Shown in pieces: positions 1 to 7,214 of a DNA stretch of 13,212 nucleotides (the first letter of the stretch is position 1; every line of letters begins with the position of its first letter). A program made the translations under genes and the position numbers. Source of the stretch: Firmicutes bacterium UBA6811 (GTDB taxonomy: Bacteria > Bacillota > SHA-98 > UBA4971); NCBI GenBank assembly GCA_002452295.1, contig DKEX01000024.1:45280-58491 (forward strand). Reading direction: 5' to 3'. The notes below the pieces were generated by a model. That model was not told the DNA's origin. It did not search any database and worked only from the letters and a program-made list of their open reading frames with translations.

Positions 1-32
1 GCAGGCAGGCAGGTAAGTAGGTACGTAGGTGA
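1..32. repeat. degenerate tetranucleotide tract (GCAG/GTAG-type units)
   Basis: Eight consecutive four-base units open the window: GCAG three times, then GTAA, GTAG, GTAC, GTAG, GTGA. The period of four is clear while the units drift, as in an old simple-sequence repeat. It lies about 70 bases upstream of the first gene. The window starts inside it, so its full length is unknown. One frame stays open through it to a stop at 64-66, which could be the tail of an upstream gene, but nothing recognisable is encoded. Confidence 0.6.
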
Positions 33-104
33 CGGCTCGCTGGTGGGCGGGTGGCCAGGTCCGTGATCATGCTTTCGCTTGTTGAGGAGTGATAAGGTTT
101 CAAA

Positions 105-1601
<1,497 letters not shown>

Positions 1602-1693
1602 TGACCTTCGTCACGGTCCTCCGGTCTTCGGGTCCTCTGGCCGGGTGAAAGGCCGCGCCCTGACCCGGCTCGCCGCGACGGGAGGTGATCGTC

Positions 1694-2944
1694 GTGAGAG
1701 CTGAGATACTTTCGATCGGAACGGAGTTGCTCCTAGGGGATATCGTGGACACAAACGCCGCCTACATCGGGCGGAGGCTGGCAGAGATCGGCGTTGACGT
1801 CTTCCACAGGGCCACCGTGGGCGATAACACGGAAAGAATCGTCGGCGCCATCGGTGATGCGCTCGCCAGGGCGGACGTGGTGATCACCACAGGGGGGCTC
1901 GGGCCGACCGAGGATGACCCCACCAGGGAGGCCGTCGCCGCGGCCCTGGGAGTGTCCCTGGAGGTCTCCGAGGAGGCGAGGCGTCATGCGGAGTCGCTGC
2001 TGGCAAGGGCGGGGCACGAGGCCGCGAGCGAGAGCGCGGCCCGTCAGGCGCTGGTACCCGGGGGCGCCAGGATGATCGGAAACGACCGGGGCACGGCCTG
2101 CGGGTTCATAGCGGAGAAGGGCGGGAAGGCGGTCATCTCCATGCCGGGCGTTCCCGGCGAGATGCGCGGGATGATCGAGTCCACGGTCATTCCATACCTG
2201 CGCAGCAGGATGGGGCGCGCGGGGAGCGTTATACGGTCAAGGGTGCTCAAGGTTTGCGGCCCGGGGGAGGCCACGGTTGAGGACGCGGTGCGGGATCTTC
2301 TGCACGGGAAGGCCAACCCCACGGTGGCGCCGCTTGTATCCCTGGGTGAGGTCGAGCTCCGCGTGACGGCGAAGGCCAGGTGTTCCGAGGAGGCGGACGC
2401 CATGATCGCGGCGGTTGAGGCCGAGATCCGGGCGAGGCTGGGGGATGACGTGTACGGCGCAGGTGATGACGAGATCCAGGATGCCGCGGTGCGTCTACTC
2501 GCCGAGAGGAAGCTCACCTGCGCGGTGGCGGAGTCCGTCACCGGCGGCCTTATCGCCCACAAGCTCACCGAGGTGCCGGGCTGTTCTGAGGTGCTCGGTC
2601 TTGCAGTGACCAGCTACAGCAACGATGCCAAGCGGGAGGTGCTCGAGGTTCCAGCCGCCGCCCTCAGGAGACATGGGGCTGTGAGCCGCGAGGTGGCGAT
2701 AGCGATGGCGAAAGGGGCCATGGCGCTTGGCGGCGCCGACGTGGCCGTTTCAACGACGGGAATCGCGGGGCCTTCGGGCGGGAGCGTCGCAAAGCCTGTG
2801 GGCCTCGTCTTCGTGGGCCTTGCGTGGCGCCAGGGGGTCGCCTGTGCCAGGCTCAGCCTGTTCGGCACGCGCAGCGAGATCAAGGAGAGGGCCGCCAGAA
2901 AGGCGCTCGACCTTCTGCGCAGGCACGTTCTGCGAAGATGGTAA
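1694..2944 (+). CDS. cinA: CinA: MoaB-like domain plus nicotinamide-nucleotide amidase (PncC) domain
   Basis: A 416-residue two-domain protein. The N-terminal MoaB/MogA-like half shows IGTELLLGD, TTGGLGPTEDDPTREA and MPGVPGEM. The C-terminal PncC-like half (from about residue 265) shows AESVTGG (279-285), YSNDAKREVL, GAVSREVA and TGIAGPSGG. CinA-family proteins cleave ADP-ribose and/or deamidate nicotinamide mononucleotide for NAD salvage, and in Bacillota they sit close to recA. The open frame could begin at GTG 1685, but that codon overlaps the ribosome site GGGAGGTGA. GTG 1694 lies 8 bases after GGAGG and gives the classical start MRAEILSIGTELL, so I chose it. One deviation: the usual Cys of the ESCTGG motif is Val here. 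The stop overlaps the ATG of the next gene (ATGGTAA), suggesting translational coupling. Confidence 0.93.
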   Translation: MRAEILSIGTELLLGDIVDTNAAYIGRRLAEIGVDVFHRATVGDNTERIVGAIGDALARADVVITTGGLGPTEDDPTREAVAAALGVSLEVSEEARRHAESLLARAGHEAASESAARQALVPGGARMIGNDRGTACGFIAEKGGKAVISMPGVPGEMRGMIESTVIPYLRSRMGRAGSVIRSRVLKVCGPGEATVEDAVRDLLHGKANPTVAPLVSLGEVELRVTAKARCSEEADAMIAAVEAEIRARLGDDVYGAGDDEIQDAAVRLLAERKLTCAVAESVTGGLIAHKLTEVPGCSEVLGLAVTSYSNDAKREVLEVPAAALRRHGAVSREVAIAMAKGAMALGGADVAVSTTGIAGPSGGSVAKPVGLVFVGLAWRQGVACARLSLFGTRSEIKERAARKALDLLRRHVLRRW

Positions 2945-4509
2945 GCATGGCGGGCGGTCGTCAGCCGACCCGTCGGGGCGTGGCCCGCGCGACGTGCAGA
3001 TCCCGGGGTATCGCCGCCGCTGCCGCCACCCGGGCCGTTACCCGTGCCTCCTGGGTCTTCGTGGCGCTCGCCTGTGTGTTTGCGGCCATCAACCTGTTCG
3101 GGTCCATCTCCTACAATGTGGCCGGCCTCGACATCCGCATATCGGCTCGCGTCGGAGCTCCTGGCTACAGCAGGCTGGCCATCCCTCCCGTCGGACGGGT
3201 CGAGGCGCGGACGCACCCCACGCCCGTGCAACTGGAGGCGGCCCTCGAGAACATCGACCCCGGCATGCTCCAGGATGCCATCTCGCGGGGTGAAGCCCCC
3301 TCCAGGATCAGCCGGCAGTTCAGGGACGATTCCAGGCGGCTCGTGACAGCCTTCGTGCTCAGGATAGCCCTGCTTGCGATGGCGGGGGGAGCCTTCGGCG
3401 CGGCGGCAGCATCAGGCTGGAGGATACGGAGGGTGCTGGCCGGGGCAGCGGTTGGCCTTGCCGCGAGCCTCACTCTCCTCGGCCTCACGTATGTCACGTT
3501 CGACCAGCGCCGGCTTGCGAACCCCCGGTACGAAGGTGTTATCGAGGCAGCCCCCTGGATGCTGGGTCTCCTTGACGGCAGCCTCTCGAAGGCGGAGGGG
3601 GCCGCGGGAAGCATCGAGACGATCACCAGCAACATCCGCACGTTCTTCGACAGGGCCGAGGCGTTCCACGAGCTTGCAAGCGACAGGCCTTTCGTGAGGG
3701 TGCTGCACGTGTCGGACATTCACAATAACCCCCAGGCATTCGACTTCGTCGCCCAGGTTGTAAGGAGCTTCAAGCCGGATTTCATCGTCGATACGGGCGA
3801 CATCACCGACTTCGGCACCATTCCGGAGGCGAGGATGGCGGCGAGGAGGGTGCGCGCCCTCGGCGTCCCATACGTCTTTGTCCCGGGCAACCATGACTCG
3901 CCGGAGGTGGCGCGGGTGATGTCGACCGATGGGGGCGCGATACTGCTGGCTTCCGGCGTTGTTGAGCTGCGGGGAATACGCATCGCGGGCCTCGGGGATC
4001 CCGGGTCGCTTCGAGACGACATGGCACCGTCCAGCGCGGAGGAGCTGCGCCGCGCCAGAGGACGCATCGCAGCCCTCCTCGGCACCGACCCCGACCGCGC
4101 GGGAGAGACGCCCGACATGCTTGCCGTGCATGACCTGCGCGCCGCCGAGGGCGCCCGGGGGAAGGTCCCGGTAGTGCTTTGCGGACACGACCACCGTCTT
4201 TCTGTGACCCTGAGGGACGGTGCGGCAATCATTGATGCCGGGACCACCGGGGGCGCGGGCATCCGGGGCCTGCAGGTGGAGGGGGGAGTGCCGCTCAGCG
4301 TGGCTCTTCTCCACTTCGCCGTGAATGGCCCTCCCGCCGGCGGGCGGCCGGGCGGCCGAGCGGCGGAGCTTGTCGCGGTTGATACCATCCGGATCCTCGG
4401 CGAAAGACAGGGGTTCGACCTCGAGCGGAGGGTGGTGGGGCCGGCTTTCGCGGATGAGCCCGGTAACGAGAAAATCGTGCCGGGGCAGCATGGTAAAAGC
4501 AGGAAATGA
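2938..4509 (+). CDS. membrane-anchored calcineurin-like metallophosphoesterase
   Basis: A 523-residue protein with all signature blocks of a binuclear metallophosphoesterase in its C-terminal half: DIHNN (D260, H262), GDITD (D288), GNHDS (N318, H319), VHD and GHDHR (H417, H419). The N-terminal part has a basic stretch, one membrane helix (about 38-58), a soluble loop of about 75 residues, and two more helices (about 135-159 and 166-188). With the N-terminus inside, three helices would put the catalytic domain outside the cell; this topology is inferred. The substrate cannot be read. The start is uncertain: ATG 2938 overlaps the cinA stop and ATG 2947 is in the same frame, neither with a clear ribosome site, so coupling to cinA is likely. 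Codons upstream of 2938 in this frame lie inside cinA and are not part of the gene. The C-terminus is Gly/Arg-rich and low in complexity. Confidence 0.85.
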   Translation: MVSMAGGRQPTRRGVARATCRSRGIAAAAATRAVTRASWVFVALACVFAAINLFGSISYNVAGLDIRISARVGAPGYSRLAIPPVGRVEARTHPTPVQLEAALENIDPGMLQDAISRGEAPSRISRQFRDDSRRLVTAFVLRIALLAMAGGAFGAAAASGWRIRRVLAGAAVGLAASLTLLGLTYVTFDQRRLANPRYEGVIEAAPWMLGLLDGSLSKAEGAAGSIETITSNIRTFFDRAEAFHELASDRPFVRVLHVSDIHNNPQAFDFVAQVVRSFKPDFIVDTGDITDFGTIPEARMAARRVRALGVPYVFVPGNHDSPEVARVMSTDGGAILLASGVVELRGIRIAGLGDPGSLRDDMAPSSAEELRRARGRIAALLGTDPDRAGETPDMLAVHDLRAAEGARGKVPVVLCGHDHRLSVTLRDGAAIIDAGTTGGAGIRGLQVEGGVPLSVALLHFAVNGPPAGGRPGGRAAELVAVDTIRILGERQGFDLERRVVGPAFADEPGNEKIVPGQHGKSRK

Positions 4510-4557
4510 TGGTCTCGTGTAGAAGACCCTATTAGTCAGTGATCGGGGGGTACCGAT

Positions 4558-5121
4558 GTGACATCCATCCGGTGCTTCATCGCCGTCTTTCTGGACCCGG
4601 CGCTTCGATCGCAGGTGGCAGCGGTAGAAAGGCATCTTGCCCAGAGTGGGGCGGACGTGAAGTGGGTCGAGCCCGAGAACCTCCACTTCACCGTGAAGTT
4701 CCTCGGGGACGTTGAGGAGTCCCGCCTGCTGACCATAGGAGGGGTTCTTCGAGCTTGCATGGCAGACACCCGGCCGTTCGAGATGGACCTGGGGGCCCTC
4801 GGCGCCTTTCCCGGCATGAGAGACCCGCGCGTCATATGGGTCGGGGTGAATGGCGGCCGCGAGCCTTTCGTGGCTCTGGCCCGCGCGGTCGAGGAGGCCA
4901 TGAAGGCGGAGGGGTTCAGGCGTGAGGGCAAGGGGACCTCGCCGCACCTCACTATAGGGCGGGTGAGGTCCGGGCGCAACCTCGACGCGCTCGTGGACCG
5001 GCTCTCGACGGGGTCTCCCCTGGACGGCTCCATGATGGTTGACAGGGTCCAGTTGACAGCGAGCGAGCTTACGAACCGGGGGCCGCTGTACAGGCCGGTA
5101 GAGGTCGTTACGCTTGTCTGA
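4558..5121 (+). CDS. thpR: RNA 2',3'-cyclic phosphodiesterase (ThpR/LigT, 2H superfamily)
   Basis: A 187-residue 2H phosphoesterase. The two H-x-T catalytic motifs are in place: LHFTVKFLG (H43-T45) and SPHLTIGRV (H130-T132), and the opening SIRCFIAVFLD is characteristic. The family hydrolyses 2',3'-cyclic phosphate ends of RNA and can ligate tRNA half-molecules in vitro. Start GTG 4558 is preceded by a run of six G (4545-4550) seven bases away; the ATG two bases earlier runs straight into TGA. The 48-base gap behind the phosphoesterase contains only a weak GGTCT/AGACC hairpin (4511-4528). The gene lies just before recA, a known arrangement in Bacillota. Length and ends are normal. Confidence 0.92.
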   Translation: MTSIRCFIAVFLDPALRSQVAAVERHLAQSGADVKWVEPENLHFTVKFLGDVEESRLLTIGGVLRACMADTRPFEMDLGALGAFPGMRDPRVIWVGVNGGREPFVALARAVEEAMKAEGFRREGKGTSPHLTIGRVRSGRNLDALVDRLSTGSPLDGSMMVDRVQLTASELTNRGPLYRPVEVVTLV

Positions 5122-5183
5122 GGCCGACACCTGTCTCGGGCGGAGAAAGACGGCGCAGGGGCGAGCAAGGGGAAGACAACTGG

Positions 5184-5197
5184 CGAACATACGTTCC
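5184..5197 (+). promoter_or_regulatory. LexA/DinR SOS box upstream of recA
   Basis: CGAACATACGTTCC agrees at every position with the Gram-positive SOS operator consensus CGAACRNRYGTTYC. It lies 292 bases before the recA start codon. LexA repression released by RecA-DNA filaments is the established control of recA in Bacillota, so this site very probably autoregulates recA. Oddly, its centre is about 66 bases upstream of the best -35 element, so a second promoter overlapping the box is possible, though I could not identify a convincing one. Confidence 0.85.
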
Positions 5198-5255
5198 GAT
5201 GATGGCCCCGGAAGGCAAAGGGCTGTTTTGGCCGACAAATCGCCTGTCGCGGATA

Positions 5256-5284
5256 TTGTGACAGTTGCGAGAGTAGGGTACAAT
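5256..5284 (+). promoter_or_regulatory. SigA-type promoter for recA
   Basis: TTGTGA (5256-5261), a 17-base spacer, and TACAAT (5279-5284). This is the only AT-rich, promoter-like stretch in the gap before recA. Transcription would begin near 5291. Confidence 0.65.
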
Positions 5285-5290
5285 CTATTT

Positions 5291-5475
5291 GTGTGGACAT
5301 GCCCTGATTCCAGGCCTCAAGGGGGCGCCGGGCCGCGCGGGGGCGGCGTCCGCAGAGTGCGGCACGGCCACCCCAGGGCGCGCTGACCCGCGGTGAAGCG
5401 GCACAGGCCTGTCGCGGTCCGCGCAGGTGTGCAAAGCCCCTGGCAATAGACACATTCGTGAGAAGGAGGAACCCA
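5291..5475 (+). other. GC-rich 5' leader of recA
   Basis: About 185 bases lie between the predicted transcription start and recA. The stretch is GC-rich and can form local stems, for example GGCGCCG with CGGCGTC around 5324-5350 and a CGCG-GTC-CGCG hairpin near 5413-5423. I see no known riboswitch, no open frame with a ribosome site and no terminator. Together with 5122-5290 (SOS box and promoter) this accounts for the 354-base gap. Confidence 0.4.
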
Positions 5476-6507
5476 ATGGAAAAGGAAAAGGCTCTCGAGA
5501 TGGCCTTGGCACAGATAGAGAAGCAGTTCGGAAAGGGCTCCATCATGAGGCTGGGCGAGGCCGACGCCCGCCTTGCCGTGGAGGCGATCCCCACCGGCGC
5601 ACTGTCGCTCGATATTGCTCTCGGGATCGGCGGGATGCCCCGGGGAAGGGTGATAGAGATATTCGGCCCTGAGTCGTCCGGCAAGACCACCGTGGCTCTG
5701 CACGTCATCGCAGAAGCGCAGAAAGCAGGGGGGATCGCCGCATTCATCGACGCCGAGCACGCCCTTGACCCCATCTACGCGAGGAGGCTCGGGGTGGATA
5801 CCGACAATCTCCTCATCTCCCAGCCTGACACCGGCGAGCAGGCGCTGGAGATCGCGGAGGCGCTTGTGCGTAGCGGCGCCGTTGACGTCGTGGTCATTGA
5901 CTCGGTGGCCGCTCTCGCGCCCCGGGCGGAGATCGAGGGCGAGATGGGTGACGCGCACGTGGGGCTTCAGGCGAGGCTGATGTCGCAGGCGCTTCGAAAG
6001 CTCACTGCGGCCATCGGCAAGTCGCGCACGTGCGCCATATTCATCAACCAGATCCGCGAGAAGGTCGGGATCATGTTCGGGAACCCCGAGGTCACCCCGG
6101 GAGGCCGCGCCCTCAAATTCTATGCGACGATCCGGCTCGAGGTAAGGCGCGTCGAGGCACTGAAGCAGGGTCAGCAGATGATAGGCAGCCGCACCAGGGG
6201 GAAGGTGGTCAAGAACAAGATCGCGCCGCCCTTTCGTGAGGCCGAGTTCGACATCATATACGGCCAGGGCATTTCCCGCGAGGGGAACGTACTCGATCTC
6301 GGTGAGGCCAACGACATCATAACGAGAAGCGGCACCTGGTACTCTTACGGTGACGTCAAGCTCGGCCAGGGCAGGGAAAACGCCCGCGAGTTCCTCCGGG
6401 ATAACCCCGACCTTGCTGCCGAGATCGAGAGCAAGATCCGGCATCTCGCGGGGCTCAAGCTTCCACAGCCCAGCGCTACAAGCCAGGCTGAGGGCGAGAC
6501 GAGTTGA
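5476..6507 (+). CDS. recA: recombinase RecA
   Basis: A 343-residue RecA with every expected block: Walker A GPESSGKT (64-71), Walker B VVVIDSVAAL (138-147), DNA-binding loop L1 around EGEMGDAHVG, loop L2 around FGNPEVTPGG (201-210), and the C-terminal YSYGDVKLGQGRENA. RecA forms filaments on single-stranded DNA, exchanges strands and triggers LexA self-cleavage. ATG 5476 stands six bases after AAGGAGG (5463-5469), a strong ribosome site; an in-frame GTG at 5458 lies upstream of that site and is rejected. Regulation by LexA is indicated by the perfect operator upstream. The gene is separated from its usual partner recX by 707 bases, an unusually long gap. Confidence 0.98.
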   Translation: MEKEKALEMALAQIEKQFGKGSIMRLGEADARLAVEAIPTGALSLDIALGIGGMPRGRVIEIFGPESSGKTTVALHVIAEAQKAGGIAAFIDAEHALDPIYARRLGVDTDNLLISQPDTGEQALEIAEALVRSGAVDVVVIDSVAALAPRAEIEGEMGDAHVGLQARLMSQALRKLTAAIGKSRTCAIFINQIREKVGIMFGNPEVTPGGRALKFYATIRLEVRRVEALKQGQQMIGSRTRGKVVKNKIAPPFREAEFDIIYGQGISREGNVLDLGEANDIITRSGTWYSYGDVKLGQGRENAREFLRDNPDLAAEIESKIRHLAGLKLPQPSATSQAEGETS

Positions 6508-6557
6508 TCGTGCGCGCTCGCATCGGCAAGGGTAGCCTACGTGGCCGGCGCGCGCAG

Positions 6558-6586
6558 GTCTTCCCCGCGTGCGTGGGGGAGAACCC
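6558..6586 (+). repeat. solitary type I-E-like CRISPR repeat
   Basis: A 29-bp unit beginning GTCTTCCCCGCG and ending GGGGGAGAACCC. Its length, the conserved TTCCCCGC start, a six-pair stem (CCCCGC with GCGTGGGG counterpart, one G-T pair, four-base loop) and the GAACC end are the hallmarks of type I-E (Cascade) repeats. Its translation gives the SSPRAWG and VFPACVGENP peptides typical of such repeats. No second copy occurs at the 61-base period or anywhere else in the window, and no cas gene is present, so this is a single repeat and not an array. Confidence 0.5.
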
Positions 6587-6607
6587 CCAAGTACGCGCGA
6601 CAGGAGG

Positions 6608-6629
6608 GGGGAGGATTCGACACCTCCCC
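6608..6629 (+). terminator. possible recA terminator hairpin
   Basis: GGGGAGG (6608-6614) pairs with CCTCCCC (6623-6629) across an 8-base loop, about 100 bases after the recA stop. The following TCGTTCTGCTG is only weakly T-rich, so intrinsic termination is possible but not certain. Confidence 0.35.
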
Positions 6630-6688
6630 TCGTTCTGCTGTACCGCCGCATGTACTTCGCGGCGCGGCCCGAAGCCTGTCGCGCGCAA

Positions 6689-6715
6689 GAAGGAGTTTTC
6701 GACAAAGACGAGAAC
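6689..6715 (+). promoter_or_regulatory. SigH-like promoter element, weak copy
   Basis: GAAGGAGTT (6689-6697) fits the SigH -35 (RnAGGAwWW) except for one base, and after exactly 11 bases CGAGAAC (6709-6715) keeps the GAA core of the -10 (RnnGAAT). The stretch 6686-6730 is visibly similar to the stronger site at 9609-9635, sharing AGGAGTTT, GAGAA and TAGGTGT. If active, it would read through the 6808-7198 RNA into recX. Confidence 0.4.
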
Positions 6716-6741
6716 GTTTAGGTGTCGGGGCAGGCGCCGTG

Positions 6742-6780
6742 GCCCGCATGCGTGCCGCCGGTCGGCGGGCACGTGCGGGC
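6742..6780. repeat. 39-bp imperfect palindrome
   Basis: GCCCGCA (6742-6748) pairs with TGCGGGC (6774-6780), CGTGCC (6751-6756) with GGCACG (6768-6773), and GCC (6757-6759) with GGC (6764-6766), around a GGTC loop. Only a TG bulge on one side and a single G on the other interrupt 16 pairs. There is no T-run after it. It lies 28 bases before the structured RNA at 6808 and may belong to the same inserted DNA. Confidence 0.6.
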
Positions 6781-6807
6781 ATGCCAGGGGCGGGCGAGGC
6801 CAATAAT

Positions 6808-7198
6808 GTCAACCACCCCGGACTGAAGTCCGAGGCTCGGGGTGGAAGGTAGACTCAAGCCTCACGGTTGACCAGCCTCAGGCACCGGAGCCAAAGGACA
6901 AGGCGCTGAAGGTGCTGCGTTATCCAGGTTACGACACCCTGGGGTACTTCTCCAGCTCCAGCTCCAGGCCCTGTCGCCAGCGGTTAAACAGCTAGCTCGG
7001 GGTAGTGCAAGCGGTGCTGCTGGCAGAGCAAGCCGGGATAACATTGGCGAGGAGAGACGGCAGAGAAGTCTCATCTGCCGCGTCACAAGCCCCTTACGGG
7101 GACGGGTGCGGGAGATTGCTCTTCCGCACCCAGCAAGAAAGGAAGGCAAGGCGCATTCCTCCTCCCAATGAATTGGGAGGCTTCCTGCGCCGATTTCG
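6808..7198 (+). ncRNA. orphan HEARO / omega-RNA-like element (IscB guide-RNA family), no iscB
   Basis: This stretch of about 390 bases has no credible protein but is packed with stems. GTCAACC (6808-6814) pairs with GGTTGAC (6866-6872) and encloses ACCCCG/CGGGGT (6815-6820, 6838-6843) and GGACT/AGTCC. Further stems: CCAGG/CCTGG (6924-6941), GACGGCAGA with TCTGCCGCGTC (7056-7084), CCCC-TTAC-GGGG, GGGTGCGG/CCGCACCC (7104-7131), and a final double stem GGCGCA/TGCGCC (7150-7191) holding CCTCCCAAT/ATTGGGAGG. The order of these parts, plus segments such as TAGCTCGGGGTAGTGCAAGC, ACAAGCCCCTTACGGGG, GCATTCCTCC and TTCCTGCGC, fits what I recall of HEARO RNAs. These are now understood as IscB omega-RNAs, and they insert before ATGA or GTGA; a GTGA follows at 7199. 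The usual HNH nuclease gene is absent, so it is non-autonomous. The assignment is from memory; a TnpB-type right end of an IS200/IS605 element is the main alternative. Confidence 0.65.
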
Positions 7199-7214
7199 GT
7201 GAAATTCTAAGAAC

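Larger units (their letters stand above)
6508..6800. other. hairpin-rich intergenic stretch after recA
   Basis: No protein gene is supported here. The stretch contains a lone CRISPR-type repeat (6558-6586), a GGGGAGG/CCTCCCC hairpin (6608-6629), a perfect CGCCGC/GCGGCG stem with a 9-base loop (6644-6664), a SigH-like site (6689-6715) and a 39-bp palindrome (6742-6780). Six-frame translations give only short, low-complexity Arg/Pro/Gly-rich frames. The concentration of inverted repeats looks like accumulated accessory DNA rather than a normal spacer between recA and recX. Confidence 0.5.

Noticed and set aside
1..66. C-terminal end of an upstream gene
   Set aside because: One frame is open to a TGA at 64-66, but 21 codons of repeat-derived sequence without recognisable content are not enough to call a gene.
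3412..5283. 623-codon open frame on the minus strand
   Set aside because: It runs antisense through the metallophosphoesterase and thpR, both with clear motifs; its own sequence is low in complexity with no domain. Long antisense frames are expected at this GC content.
5458..5475. Earlier recA start at GTG 5458
   Set aside because: The ribosome site AAGGAGG lies downstream of it and serves ATG 5476, which gives the standard N-terminus.
6558..6690. CRISPR array
   Set aside because: Only one repeat unit is present; no second copy at the expected spacing, so no array is called.
5317..6705. 462-codon minus-strand frame
   Set aside because: It is antisense to recA and has no recognisable domain.
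6709..6722. Second SOS box around GAGAACGTTTAG
   Set aside because: The half-sites GAAC and GTTC are not separated by four bases, so it fails the operator consensus.
6808..7198. Group II intron or its domain V
   Set aside because: The GGGTGCGG/CCGCACCC stem lacks the AGC triad, GAAA loop and two-base bulge of domain V, and no reverse transcriptase is present.
6850..7200. Decayed tnpB or iscB coding remnant
   Set aside because: No frame gives the RuvC, HNH or zinc-finger motifs in either direction; the paired structure explains the sequence better. A TnpB-type right end remains an alternative and is noted in the feature.
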